Below are positions 26,449 through 35,140 of a stretch of DNA of 39,063 nucleotides, piece after piece. The notes beneath the pieces are model-generated. The model saw only the letters and a list, made by a program, of their open reading frames with translations. It did not search any database and had not been told where the DNA came from. Location of the stretch: NCBI RefSeq assembly GCF_008274785.1, contig NZ_VTPU01000025.1, positions 1-39,063 on the forward strand, read 5' to 3'. A program made the position numbers and the translations under genes. Positions within the stretch are counted from its first letter, which is position 1. Each line of letters starts with the position of its first letter. Source of the DNA: Halomonas eurihalina. GTDB lineage: Bacteria > Pseudomonadota > Gammaproteobacteria > Pseudomonadales > Halomonadaceae.

Positions 26449-27447
26449 ATGATTCCCAAAACGCTGCGCGCCCTGCTGGATGCCACCCAAGGCCAACGTC
26501 GCGCCGAATGGGCCGGCCGCGAAATCTGGTTGGCCAACGAAGCCTGGGGCGAACTCGTCGTGTCGCTCCAGGGGGCCCAGGTGCTGCACTATCTACCAGC
26601 GCCCGAAGCCGCGCAAGCTGAAGGCTCTTTACCAGCGCCCGAAGCCGCGCAAGCTGAAGGCTCTTTACCAGCACCCGAAGCCGCGGCAAGCGAAAACGCG
26701 CTACCGGCCGAAACGCCGGAAGGCATGGCGGCCGGTGGCTGGTTGTGGGTAACGCCCACGCCCCAGGAACTGCCCGGCGCGATCCGCGGCGGTATCCCGC
26801 TGTGCTGGCCCTGGTTCGCCGATGAACACACCGCCGACGAATCTCCCGACCGCTCGGGTCCCATGCACGGCCCGGCGCGCAAGGCTGACTGGCGCCTCGA
26901 TGCCGTGGACGAGCACGAGGAAGGCGTGGAGCTGCACCTCAGCCCGCTCGAGCGCCTGCACACCCAACTCGTGCCCCGCGCGGTGATCCAGGCCAACGCC
27001 CAGCGCCTGCACGTCGAACTGATCACCGAGCATACCGGCGAGACCCCGGTGAAGATCACCGGCGCCCTGCACAGTTATCTCGCTGTGAACGACGCCTTCG
27101 CCTGTCGCGTCGAAGGTCTGAGGGGCGCCCGCTATCTCGACAAGCTCCAGGACTTCTCCGAGAGCGAACAGCAAGGCGAGCTCGGCGTGCGCAGCGGCAT
27201 CGACCGCATCTATCACAGCAACGAAGAGACCGTGCTCGACGACGGCCACCGACGCCTGCGCATCGCCCGCCAGGGCAGCGACTCCGTGGTGGTGTGGAAT
27301 CCCGGCGATGCACCACCCGACGACACCTCACTGGCCGCCGCGCGGCGTTTCCTGTGCGTCGAATCGGCCAATACCCGGCTCGACCCGGTGTGGCTGGTGC
27401 CCGGCGCCCATCACCTGCTGGGCACGACGCTGTCGCGAGCGAGCTGA
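26449..27447 (+). CDS. yeaD: D-hexose-6-phosphate mutarotase (YeaD-like) with expanded loop
   Basis: A 332-residue aldose-1-epimerase-fold protein that interconverts the anomers of glucose 6-phosphate. Family marks are SLQGAQVLHY, the AIRGGIPLCWPWF block, MHGPARKADWRL, HSYLAVND and FLCVESANT. Between SLQGAQVLHY and WLWVTPTPQEL, where relatives have a short loop, there is an Ala/Pro/Glu-rich insert (about 49-97) containing a 12-residue repeat LPAPEAAQAEGS twice and a third partial copy. The start at 26449 has GAGGAGG four bases upstream and lies 16 bp after glk. Anomer balance would assist the Glk to Zwf step. The following gene starts 2 bp after its stop. Confidence 0.9.
   Translation: MIPKTLRALLDATQGQRRAEWAGREIWLANEAWGELVVSLQGAQVLHYLPAPEAAQAEGSLPAPEAAQAEGSLPAPEAAASENALPAETPEGMAAGGWLWVTPTPQELPGAIRGGIPLCWPWFADEHTADESPDRSGPMHGPARKADWRLDAVDEHEEGVELHLSPLERLHTQLVPRAVIQANAQRLHVELITEHTGETPVKITGALHSYLAVNDAFACRVEGLRGARYLDKLQDFSESEQQGELGVRSGIDRIYHSNEETVLDDGHRRLRIARQGSDSVVVWNPGDAPPDDTSLAAARRFLCVESANTRLDPVWLVPGAHHLLGTTLSRAS
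26594..26684 (+). repeat. 36-bp in-frame tandem repeat within yeaD
   Basis: Units at 26594-26629 and 26630-26665 are identical and a partial third begins at 26666. Each encodes LPAPEAAQAEGS. The period is a multiple of three, so the reading frame is kept. Confidence 0.97.
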
Positions 27448-27449
27448 GC

Positions 27450-28325
27450 ATGTCGACCCTCGGCACTTTCGACTCCCCTTTCGCCCTGGGCATGATGAAC
27501 CTGCTCGAGGCGCCTGGGCTGCAGCGTCCAGCGGCACTCGCCGACTGGATAGAAGCACGCCTGGATCAGGGACTCCACTGGTTCGATCACGCTGACATCT
27601 ATGGCGATCGCCGCTGTGAGATGCTGTTCGGCGATGCCCTGCGCGTCCGCCCCGGCCTTGCCGCACGTCTTCGAGTAGTGACCAAGACCGGCATCGTCAC
27701 GCCCGAACGAGACGCCTTGCGCTTCGGCATCAAGCACTACGACAGTTCGCCGGCCCACATCACGGCGGCCATTGACGCCGCCCTCGGGCGCCTGGGCGTC
27801 GAGCGGATCGATCACTTCCTGCTGCATCGCCCCGACCCATGGATGGCGTCGGAGGCCACCGCCAGGGCTCTGGACGAGGCCATCGACGCCGGCAAGATCG
27901 GTGCCGCAGGCGTCTCCAATTTCCTCCCCGAGGCCTGGCGACGCCTCCAGGCCGCCATGCGACGCCCGCTGCAAGTGCATCAATTCCAGCTCTCGCTGAC
28001 GCACAACGCGCCCCTGTTCGACGGTCTTTACGATGCTGTGATCGGCGATGGCCAACGCCCCATGGCCTGGTCGCCGCTGGGCGGTGGAGCCTGCCTGTCG
28101 GGCCCGATCGGCAAGCAACTCGAGACACTGGCCACGGAGTGCAATGCATCACCGGCCGGGCTCGCCCTGGCCTGGCTGCGCGCCCTGCCCGGCCAGCCCT
28201 TGCCAGTCATCGGGAGCCTGCGCGAGCAACGCATCGCCCAACTACTCGACGATGCCGACCAGGTTCTGGATCGCCCAACCTGGTACGCCCTTCTCGAGAC
28301 TGCTCGGGGCCATGAGGTCGCCTGA
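27450..28325 (+). CDS. Aldo/keto reductase (YdhF-like)
   Basis: A 291-residue NAD(P)H-dependent TIM-barrel oxidoreductase. The AKR tetrad is intact: Asp46 and Tyr51 (FDHADIYGD), Lys79 (VTKTGI) and His126 (FLLHRPDP). AAGVSNF and the VIGSLREQRI cofactor loop are also present. YdhF-type enzymes are close relatives; the substrate is unknown. It begins 2 bp after yeaD, so it is surely cotranscribed with the sugar genes and may reduce a sugar or keto-sugar, but that is inference. The frame continues upstream of the ATG inside yeaD, but the family start is MSTLGTFDSPFALG. Confidence 0.9.
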   Translation: MSTLGTFDSPFALGMMNLLEAPGLQRPAALADWIEARLDQGLHWFDHADIYGDRRCEMLFGDALRVRPGLAARLRVVTKTGIVTPERDALRFGIKHYDSSPAHITAAIDAALGRLGVERIDHFLLHRPDPWMASEATARALDEAIDAGKIGAAGVSNFLPEAWRRLQAAMRRPLQVHQFQLSLTHNAPLFDGLYDAVIGDGQRPMAWSPLGGGACLSGPIGKQLETLATECNASPAGLALAWLRALPGQPLPVIGSLREQRIAQLLDDADQVLDRPTWYALLETARGHEVA

Positions 28326-28367
28326 ACGTCAATACCCAACAATCACAAGCCAAGAGGGATACACCCG

Positions 28368-29318
28368 ATGCACCGACTGATCGCCTTCGGCGAGGCCCTG
28401 GTCGACATGCTCTCCAGTCGATTGGGCGACACCCAAGCGGGACCGGAAACCTTCACGCCCTACGCCGGCGGCGCCCCGGCCAACGTCGCCGTGGCCTGCG
28501 CGCGGCTCGGCTTGCCGAGCCAGTTTCTCGGCATGCTCGGCGAGGACTACTTCGGCGACTTCCTGGCCGACGAGCTGGCCACCCACGGCGTCGACGTCTC
28601 CGGCATACGGCGTACCCGCGAGGCGCGCACGGCACTGGCCTTCGTCTCGCGCGATGCTCATGGCGAGCGCACCTTCGACTTCTATCGCCCACCCGCTGCC
28701 GACCTGTTGTATCGCCTCGACCACCTGCCCGCCGGTGTATTCAGCGAGCCAGCCCTGCTCCACCTGTGCAGCAACAGCCTGACCGAACCGGACATCGCCG
28801 ACACCACCCTGGCCATGGCCGACATGGCCCGCCGCGCCAGCTGCCTGGTCAGCGTCGACGCCAACCTGCGCCACAACCTCTGGGCAAGCGGCACGGCGGA
28901 CATCAGCCTGGTCACTCAGCTACTGGATAGCGCCGACCTGCTCAAGCTCTCCAGCGATGAGCTCGCTTACCTGCGTGCCGATCACCCCGAGGATGACTGG
29001 CTCGCCCAACGCCTGGCCGCCGGGGTACGCCTGATCGTGGTCACGGATGGCCCAGGGCCGGTAGCCGCCTACACCGCCCAGGGCATGACATCCATGACAC
29101 CGCCGAAGGTGGAAGCCGTGGATACCACCGCCGGCGGCGACGCCTTCATCGGAGGCCTGCTCGCCGCTCTGGCCGAGCACGACTGGCAAGCGGATGGTTG
29201 GCAATACGACACCGACTTCCTCAACCGCGCCCTTGAGCTAGCCTGCCGCTGCGGCGCCCATGCGGTGACACGCCCCGGTGCCTACGCGGCCCTGCCCACC
29301 CGCGACGACATGAATTGA
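28368..29318 (+). CDS. PfkB-family carbohydrate kinase, fructokinase-like
   Basis: A 316-residue ribokinase-family kinase. FGEALVDM opens the protein; YAGGAPANVAVACARLG (32-48) is the sugar-binding signature; VSVDANLRHNLW and DTTAGGDAF (252-260, catalytic Asp258) form the anion hole and active site. The pattern and context suggest fructokinase, but 2-keto-3-deoxygluconate kinase or another sugar is possible. It is the last gene of the edd operon, 42 bp after the reductase, with GAGGG upstream. Fructose 6-phosphate could enter the ED route through isomerase (not in this window). Confidence 0.88.
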   Translation: MHRLIAFGEALVDMLSSRLGDTQAGPETFTPYAGGAPANVAVACARLGLPSQFLGMLGEDYFGDFLADELATHGVDVSGIRRTREARTALAFVSRDAHGERTFDFYRPPAADLLYRLDHLPAGVFSEPALLHLCSNSLTEPDIADTTLAMADMARRASCLVSVDANLRHNLWASGTADISLVTQLLDSADLLKLSSDELAYLRADHPEDDWLAQRLAAGVRLIVVTDGPGPVAAYTAQGMTSMTPPKVEAVDTTAGGDAFIGGLLAALAEHDWQADGWQYDTDFLNRALELACRCGAHAVTRPGAYAALPTRDDMN

Positions 29319-29349
29319 CCAGGCGATGCCTGTGACAGCGTAGTGCCAA

Positions 29350-29384
29350 GCAGGAAGCAGGAAGCAGGAAGCAGGAAGCAGGAA
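29350..29384. repeat. Heptamer tandem repeat (GCAGGAA)x5
   Basis: Five perfect copies of GCAGGAA lie in the convergent gap between the sugar kinase and eda. It is a second seven-base array, unrelated in sequence to the one at the start of the window. Confidence 0.95.
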
Positions 29385-29395
29385 ACCGTAACGCC

Positions 29396-29425
29396 AAACA
29401 AAAAAAGCCGGCCCTGTGGGCCGGC
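29396..29425 (-). terminator. Rho-independent terminator after eda
   Basis: GCCGGCCC and GGGCCGGC form a perfect 8-bp stem around TGT (29407-29425). On the minus strand it is followed by seven Ts, ending the zwf-pgl-eda transcript. The opposite side lacks a T run. Confidence 0.92.
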
Positions 29426-29488
29426 GAGAAAGAGACAGCGCCAGGCTGTCGAGAGAGATCATGAAACCACGATCCGCATCATCGCGGT

Positions 29489-30151
29489 TCAGTGGTGAAA
29501 ACGTTGCGCCGCTTCCTTGGCCAGTTCGCGAATACTGTTCCAGTCCTCGGCTTCGACCAGCGGAGCCGGCGTCAGCCAGGACCCCCCCACGCACATCACG
29601 TTGTTGAGCGCCAGGTAATCATCGGCGTTGTCCAGGGTGATGCCACCGGTGGGGCAGAAACGCGCCTCGGGAATCGGCCCGGCAAAGGCCTTGAGCGCCT
29701 TGACGCCGCCACTGGCTTCAGCCGGGAAGAACTTGAAGCGGCGATAGCCGAACTGCCAGCCGATCATCAGTTCGGACACGGTGGCCACGCCGGGCAGCAT
29801 CGGCACCGGGCTGCTCACGCCATGGCGATACAGCGCCTCGGTGGTCCCCGGCGTCACCACGAAATCGGCACCGACCTGCTCGGCCTGACGATACTGGGCG
29901 GGCGTCAGCACGGTCCCGATGCCAACGCTGGCCTGGGGAAGCGCCTCCTTGATACGTTGCGTGGCTTCCAGAGCGCAGTCGGTGCGCAGGGTAACCTCGA
30001 GTACGCTCAGTCCCCCTTCGACCAGTGCCTTCGCCAGCGGCACGGCATCTTCCACACGGCGGATGGCCAGCACCGGAATCACCTCGGCCTTGAGGCAGAT
30101 GCTGTCGAGTTCGGTGGTCCGCGTGGATGGCAGTTGCTTGTCGATGGTCAT
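29489..30151 (-). CDS. eda: KDPG aldolase (2-keto-3-deoxy-6-phosphogluconate aldolase)
   Basis: A 220-residue class I aldolase that cleaves KDPG to pyruvate and glyceraldehyde 3-phosphate. The Schiff-base lysine lies in RRFKFFPAEASGG; the catalytic glutamate and arginine region is LSVLEVTLRT; VTPGTT and CPTGGIT bind substrate. It is the last gene of zwf-pgl-eda, with GGAG six bases before the ATG and a terminator downstream. It completes the ED pathway with Edd. Confidence 0.97.
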   Translation of the reverse strand: MTIDKQLPSTRTTELDSICLKAEVIPVLAIRRVEDAVPLAKALVEGGLSVLEVTLRTDCALEATQRIKEALPQASVGIGTVLTPAQYRQAEQVGADFVVTPGTTEALYRHGVSSPVPMLPGVATVSELMIGWQFGYRRFKFFPAEASGGVKALKAFAGPIPEARFCPTGGITLDNADDYLALNNVMCVGGSWLTPAPLVEAEDWNSIRELAKEAAQRFHH

Positions 30152-30188
30152 GTAATTCTCCGTGATGCGGGGCCGGTGACGGGATGAT

Positions 30189-30863
30189 TCAAGGGGCCCA
30201 GTAGATACCCAGCGGGCTGGCTAGAAAGGCACGGATCGGCAGCGCCCGGGTGTCATCGCCGGCGAGCGCCTTGCCCAGCACGTCGCGCTTTGCCTCACCA
30301 GTGATGTGCAGAAAGTGTCGGTATGCCTGGTGCAACCTGTCGGCACTCAGGCTGATGCGGGGCTGCGGCTGGCTGGGCGTGCGCACCGCCACCACCGGCT
30401 CGTCGGTGGACAGCGCCAGGTCCAGCTCGCGGCTGTCAGGAAACAGCGAGGCGGTATGGCCGTCGCCGCCCATGCCCAACACCACGGCACTGGCCGGCCA
30501 GGCCAGGCCGCTGATGCGTTCGGCCACCTCGGCCACACCTTGCTCGGGTGTGGCAGCGTCGCTGGTCAGGGGCACGAAACGCGCTTGACTCGCTTCGCCC
30601 TGCAGAAGGTGCTCGCGTACCAGCCGTGCATTGCTGTCGTCATCGCTCTCCGACACCCAACGCTCATCGGCCAGAGTCACCTCGACGCGCGACCAGGGCA
30701 GCGGCATGTCCGCCAGGGCGCGCAGGAAAGGCACCGGGGTCGAGCCGCCGGATATCACCAGGAGCACGCTTTCCCGCTCCGCCAGGTCAGACCTCAAGGC
30801 CTCGCCCACGGCTTCGGCGAGTTGGCGCGAGAGTCGTTCGCGTGGAGCCTGCTCGAGTGTCAT
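30189..30863 (-). CDS. pgl: 6-phosphogluconolactonase
   Basis: A 224-residue DevB/Pgl-type lactonase that hydrolyses 6-phosphogluconolactone made by Zwf. LVISGGSTPVPFLRAL, VTLADERWV and LGMGGDGHTASLFP are family blocks. The ATG at 30863 begins one base after the zwf stop and has GAGGA eight bases upstream inside zwf, so translation is coupled; a longer frame starting inside zwf is unlikely. Confidence 0.96.
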   Translation of the reverse strand: MTLEQAPRERLSRQLAEAVGEALRSDLAERESVLLVISGGSTPVPFLRALADMPLPWSRVEVTLADERWVSESDDDSNARLVREHLLQGEASQARFVPLTSDAATPEQGVAEVAERISGLAWPASAVVLGMGGDGHTASLFPDSRELDLALSTDEPVVAVRTPSQPQPRISLSADRLHQAYRHFLHITGEAKRDVLGKALAGDDTRALPIRAFLASPLGIYWAP

Positions 30864-30864
30864 G

Positions 30865-32376
30865 TCAGTAATCCTCATACCAGCTACGGCCATCCTGGGT
30901 GATCATGGCGATCGAGGCCACGGGCCCCCAGGAACCGGCGGGGTAACGCCGAGGCATCTCGTCTCGATTCCGCCAAGCATTGATCAGGCTGTCGCACCAG
31001 TGCCAGGCATGCTCGACCTCGTCGCGACGCACGAACAGATATTGCTGTCCCTTCATCACCTCCAACAGAAGACGCTCGTAGGCATCGGGAATCCGCGTCT
31101 TGGCGAAGGCGCTGTTGAAATCCAGGTGCAGCGGCCCGGGACGCAGCCGCATGCCCTTGTCCAGCCCGCTGTCCTTGGTCAGCACCTGAAGGGCGATCCC
31201 CTCGTCCGGTTGCAGGCGAATCACCAGCTTGTTGGAAGCCAGGGCGCGCTGGTCGGGGTCGAAGATATAGTGCGGCTGCTGGCGGAAGTGAATGACAATC
31301 TGCGAGAGCTTCTCGGGCATGCGCTTGCCGGTGCGCAGGTAGAAGGGCACGCCGGCCCAGCGCCAGTTGGACACCTCGGTCTTCATCGCCACGAAGGTCT
31401 CGGTATGGCTCTCGGTATTGGCATCGGCCTCCTCGAGATAGCCCGGCACGCTGACACCATCGCTGGTGCCGGCGATATACTGGCCACGCACCACATCGCG
31501 CCCCAGCATGTCGTCGGTGAACGGCTTGAGCGCCTTGAGTACCTTGACCTTCTCGTCGCGAATGGCATCGGCATCGAGGTTGGCGGGCGGGTCCATGGCG
31601 ATGAGGCAGATCAACTGCAACAGGTGGTTCTGCACCATGTCGCGCAGTTGGCCGGCCTGGTCGAAGTAGCCCCAGCGCCCTTCGATGCCGACCTTCTCGG
31701 CCACAGTGATCTCAACATGGGAAATGTGGTTCTGGTTCCACTGAGTACCGAACAACGGATTGGCAAAACGCAGTGCGATCAGGTTCTGGACAGTTTCCTT
31801 GCCCAGGTAATGATCGATGCGATAGATGCGGGACTCGGGGAAGACTGCGCCGATGGCGTCATTGATCTCGGCGGAGGACGTCAAGTCATAGCCGATGGGC
31901 TTCTCGACCACCACGCGACTGCGCTCATCGAGGCTGCCGCTGTCCTGGAGGTGACGGCAGATATCGCCATACAGGCTGGCGCCTACCGCCAGGTAGATGG
32001 CCATGGGACGTTCGCCGGCATCCTGACGCCATTCGCGAATTCCCGCGTAACCTTCAGGCTGGGTGGCATCCAGGCAGCGATAGTCGAGCCGGTCCAGGAA
32101 GCGCTTGAGCGATGCACGATCCAACTCCTCGCTGGGGACGTACTGCTTGAGTGCCGACTCCACGCGGGACTTGAAGCTATCGAGGTTCTCCTCCTGGCGT
32201 GCCACGCCAAGCAGCCGGGTGCTCGTGGCCAGCAGGTTTTCCCGCTCGAGATGATATAGCGCGGGGTACAGCTTGCGCTGCGACAGATCGCCCAGCGCAC
32301 CGAACAGCACGAAATCGACTTCCGTTCCGGCAGCGTCGGAAGACCGCGCCGACCGGGACCGCGTGTCTTGACTCAT
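30865..32376 (-). CDS. zwf: Glucose-6-phosphate 1-dehydrogenase
   Basis: A 503-residue NAD(P)-dependent dehydrogenase, first step of both ED and oxidative pentose phosphate routes. The coenzyme site is [17 protein letters not shown] (25-41), where GxxGDLxxRKL is the family form. The active site RIDHYLGKE and the later EKPIGYDL and FYLRTGKRM are intact. I start at 32376 (MSQDTRSRS), which has GGGGGCGG upstream; an ATG four codons earlier lacks a ribosome site. It is divergent from hexR, with a HexR-like operator in between. Confidence 0.97.
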   Translation of the reverse strand: MSQDTRSRSARSSDAAGTEVDFVLFGALGDLSQRKLYPALYHLERENLLATSTRLLGVARQEENLDSFKSRVESALKQYVPSEELDRASLKRFLDRLDYRCLDATQPEGYAGIREWRQDAGERPMAIYLAVGASLYGDICRHLQDSGSLDERSRVVVEKPIGYDLTSSAEINDAIGAVFPESRIYRIDHYLGKETVQNLIALRFANPLFGTQWNQNHISHVEITVAEKVGIEGRWGYFDQAGQLRDMVQNHLLQLICLIAMDPPANLDADAIRDEKVKVLKALKPFTDDMLGRDVVRGQYIAGTSDGVSVPGYLEEADANTESHTETFVAMKTEVSNWRWAGVPFYLRTGKRMPEKLSQIVIHFRQQPHYIFDPDQRALASNKLVIRLQPDEGIALQVLTKDSGLDKGMRLRPGPLHLDFNSAFAKTRIPDAYERLLLEVMKGQQYLFVRRDEVEHAWHWCDSLINAWRNRDEMPRRYPAGSWGPVASIAMITQDGRSWYEDY

Positions 32377-32443
32377 GTCCGCCCCCATCTGGTTAACTTA
32401 GCAAAATACTAGCGCAAACGAGCGCCAGTCACCAAAAATATTC

Positions 32444-32458
32444 TGTAAAATTACTACT
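32444..32458. promoter_or_regulatory. HexR-like operator between zwf and hexR
   Basis: TGTAAAATTACTACT matches the HexR palindrome TGTARTWWWAYTACA at 13 of 15 positions. It lies about 70 bp upstream of zwf and 135 bp upstream of hexR in the divergent region, fitting repression of zwf and possibly of hexR. Confidence 0.6.
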
Positions 32459-32592
32459 AAAGACAAAGCGCTCATCGCTCATTCAGTGCCCCACTATGGC
32501 CTCCTCCGGCACTCCCGCGCTAGGATACCGACCAGAATGTAGTTAAATCACCACCTGGGAAGTGCCGCCAGTCCAGGCATCGGCCCGCCATC

Positions 32593-33468
32593 ATGGAGAC
32601 TCCCCTGCCCATGGTCAGTCACGATCTGCTGGACCGCATCCGCCGTCGCCTCGATGAGCTCAACCGCTCCGAGCGCAAGGTCGCCGACGTCATCCTCGCC
32701 GATCCCGGCGCCGCCACCAGCATGAGCATCGCCAGTCTGGCGCATGCCGCCTCGGTCAGCGAGCCCACGGTCAACCGGTTCTGCCGCAGTTTCGATGCCA
32801 AGGGCTATCCCGACTTCAAGATCAAGCTGGCACAGAGCCTCGCCGGCGGAACGCCCTATGTCAGCCAGGCGGTGGAACCCGGCGATAGCGCCGAGGGCTA
32901 CACCAGCAAGATCTTCGGCGCCACCATCGCTGCCCTCGACCTGGCCCGGCGCGAGACCGATTCGGCGCGAGTCGAACGCGTCGTCGACTACCTCACCCAG
33001 GCCAAGCAATTGCACTTCTTCGGCCTCGGTGCCTCCGGGGCCGTGGCCCAGGATGCCCAGCACAAATTCTTCCGCTTCAATATTCCCGTCTCGGCCTATA
33101 TCGATGTGCTGATGCAACGCATGGTAGCCGCCGCCTGCCATACCGGCGATGTCGTGGTCGTGCTCTCCTACACGGGACGCACCCGCGAGCTGGTCGACAT
33201 CGCCGCCCAGGCCCGTGAAAACGGCGCCATCGTGCTGGGCATCACCGACCCTAACTCGCCGTTGGCCGACCAATGCACCGAGATCCTGGCGGTCAGCGCC
33301 CCGGAAGATACCGACCACTACATGCCGATGACCTCGCGCATGATCCAACTGGCACTGATCGACGTCCTGGCTACCGGCGTCACCCTGCGACGCGGCGAGG
33401 ACTTCCTGCCGCACCTGAAGAAGATCAAGGACAGCCTGAAGGAAACGCGCTACCCGGTATCGCGTTGA
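32593..33468 (+). CDS. hexR: HexR transcriptional regulator (RpiR family)
   Basis: A 291-residue repressor of glucose catabolism. An N-terminal HTH (about 46-68, [21 protein letters not shown]) is followed by a SIS domain (about 120-260, [38 protein letters not shown]) that in relatives binds KDPG and releases DNA. Sequence blocks [17 protein letters not shown] and [12 protein letters not shown] match HexR closely. Two ATGs are possible, 32593 and 32611 ([14 protein letters not shown]); neither has a perfect ribosome site. Probable targets are the two operators described at edd and zwf. The PhnD-like gene follows after 66 bp without a terminator. Confidence 0.93.
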   Translation: METPLPMVSHDLLDRIRRRLDELNRSERKVADVILADPGAATSMSIASLAHAASVSEPTVNRFCRSFDAKGYPDFKIKLAQSLAGGTPYVSQAVEPGDSAEGYTSKIFGATIAALDLARRETDSARVERVVDYLTQAKQLHFFGLGASGAVAQDAQHKFFRFNIPVSAYIDVLMQRMVAAACHTGDVVVVLSYTGRTRELVDIAAQARENGAIVLGITDPNSPLADQCTEILAVSAPEDTDHYMPMTSRMIQLALIDVLATGVTLRRGEDFLPHLKKIKDSLKETRYPVSR

Positions 33469-33534
33469 GGAGCGCTTGCCAAGTTGCCGGCGAGCCACAA
33501 CAATGGCGGCCTCTTTCCCTTCAGGAGACCGCCG

Positions 33535-34392
33535 ATGCGCTGGATCGCCGCCACCGCCGCTGCCCTCGCCCTGCTCGCCCAAGGGGCGCAGGCCGAGGAG
33601 ACCTTCCGCTTCACCGCCATTCCCGATGAGGACCAGTCACGCCTGGTCGAACGCTTCTCGAAGGTCGCCGACTATCTCGAGGAGCAACTGGACGTCGAGG
33701 TGGAATACGTGCCGGTGAAGTCCTATGGCGCCGCGGTCACGGCCTTTCGCAACGATCAGGTGCAACTGGCCTGGTTCGGCGGCCTCTCCGGCGTTCAGGC
33801 ACGCCGCCTGGTGCCGGATTCTCGGGCGCTCGCCCAGGGCAGGGAAGATGCCGAATTCAAGAGCTACTTCATCGCTCACCGGTCCACCGGCCTGGAACCC
33901 GCCGATGAGCTGCCGAGCGACATCAATGAGCTGAGCTTCACCTTCGGCTCCAAGACCTCGACCTCCGGCCGGCTGATGCCGGAACACTTCCTGCGCCAGC
34001 GCTTCGAGGAGTCACCCGAGGCGATCTTCTCGCGGGTCGGTTTTTCCGGTGACCATTCGCGCACCATCGCCCTGGTCGAGTCCGGCACCTACGAGCTCGG
34101 CGCCGTCAATTACGCCGTCTGGGAGGCCGCCGTCGAGGACGAGCGCGTCGATACCGACAAGGTCGAGGTGATCTGGTCGACACCCAGCTACCCGGACTAC
34201 CAGTGGACCCTGCGCGGCGATGCCGATGAGCGTTTCGGCGAGGGCTTCGGCGACCGGGTTCGCGATGCCCTGCTGGCGATGGACGACCCCGAACTGCTCG
34301 AGAGCTTCCCGCGTTCGGCCTTCATCCCTGCGGACAACGACATGTACGCGCCCATCGAGCAGGTGGCGGAATCGCTCGGCCTGCTGCGCTGA
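33535..34392 (+). CDS. PhnD-family substrate-binding protein, putative selenate importer
   Basis: A 285-residue periplasmic binding protein. Signal peptide MRWIAATAAALALLAQGAQA. The body has VKSYGAAVTAFRNDQVQLAWFGG, FTFGSKTSTSGRLMPE and GFSGDHSRTIALVESGTYELG, a close fit to the group of PhnD relatives annotated as putative selenate ABC transporter binding proteins. That ligand assignment comes from genome context in other bacteria, not from direct tests I can point to; phosphite, phosphonate or another oxyanion is possible. AGGAGA is six bases before the ATG. The ATPase gene begins 1 bp after the stop. Confidence 0.82.
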   Translation: MRWIAATAAALALLAQGAQAEETFRFTAIPDEDQSRLVERFSKVADYLEEQLDVEVEYVPVKSYGAAVTAFRNDQVQLAWFGGLSGVQARRLVPDSRALAQGREDAEFKSYFIAHRSTGLEPADELPSDINELSFTFGSKTSTSGRLMPEHFLRQRFEESPEAIFSRVGFSGDHSRTIALVESGTYELGAVNYAVWEAAVEDERVDTDKVEVIWSTPSYPDYQWTLRGDADERFGEGFGDRVRDALLAMDDPELLESFPRSAFIPADNDMYAPIEQVAESLGLLR

Positions 34393-34393
34393 C

Positions 34394-35140
34394 ATGCCGG
34401 AACGTCACGCCCCGCTCCTGGCCTTGGAAGGCATCGACCTCGGCCACGGCGACCAGGTGGTGCTGCCGCGCCTGAGCCTGACCCTGCGCCCTGGCGAGCG
34501 CGTCGCCCTGCTCGGCCCCAGCGGCGCCGGCAAATCGACGCTGCTGGCAGCGCTGCGCGCCCGGCTGGGCGATGACGTTGCCTGGTGCCCGCAACATCAT
34601 GGCCTGGTGCCGGGGCTGGCGGTGTATCACAACATCTACATGGGGCGTCTGGCCGAACATTCGGCCCTCGCCAACCTGTGGAACCTGGTGCGCCCGTTGC
34701 GCGAGCCCTGGCGAGAAATCGCCGAACTCTGCGAGCAACTTGGCATCGCCGAGCTGATGCGGCGTCCGGTGGGGCGGCTGTCCGGCGGCCAGCGCCAGCG
34801 CACCGCCATCGGCCGCGCTCTCTACCAGCGACGCCGCCTGTTCCTCGGCGACGAGCCGGTGGCCAGCGTCGACCCTCACCAGGCGCTTCGCCTGCTTTCA
34901 TTGATCGATGCGCAGCACGACACCTGCGTCATCGCCCTGCATCAACGCGAACTGGCACTGTCCCATTTCGACCGGGTCTGGGGGCTGCGGGATGGCCGTC
35001 TGGTGCTCGACGCGCCGGCCGACGAACTGAGCCTCGACGATCTGGATGCACTCTATCCCGACGCCGAAACGCCGGTGCGTTCCGACCAACAGGAGACACC
35101 GGCGACGCGCCCGCTGCCCTGCTACCGGGGGCGCGTGTGA
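34394..35140 (+). CDS. ABC importer ATPase (PhnC-like)
   Basis: A 248-residue ATPase for the importer. Walker A is GPSGAGKST (41-49), the signature LSGGQRQR, and Walker B RLFLGDEPVASVDP, with a Gly before the Asp-Glu pair where a hydrophobic residue is usual. The H-loop is ALHQRELALSHFDRV. The Q-loop is WCPQHHGLVPGLAVYHNIYMG. The C-terminus ([14 protein letters not shown]) is longer than in PhnC. It starts 1 bp after the binding-protein stop, and its stop overlaps the permease GTG as GTGA. Confidence 0.9.
   Translation: MPERHAPLLALEGIDLGHGDQVVLPRLSLTLRPGERVALLGPSGAGKSTLLAALRARLGDDVAWCPQHHGLVPGLAVYHNIYMGRLAEHSALANLWNLVRPLREPWREIAELCEQLGIAELMRRPVGRLSGGQRQRTAIGRALYQRRRLFLGDEPVASVDPHQALRLLSLIDAQHDTCVIALHQRELALSHFDRVWGLRDGRLVLDAPADELSLDDLDALYPDAETPVRSDQQETPATRPLPCYRGRV

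Noticed and set aside
29350..29384. Ribosome-site or regulatory array (AGGAA motifs)
   Set aside because: AGGA-like cores occur by virtue of the repeat, but no start codon follows and the gap is convergent.
30631..32259. 542-codon open frame on the plus strand opposite zwf and pgl
   Set aside because: Antisense to two confirmed enzymes with all motifs intact; no recognisable domain.
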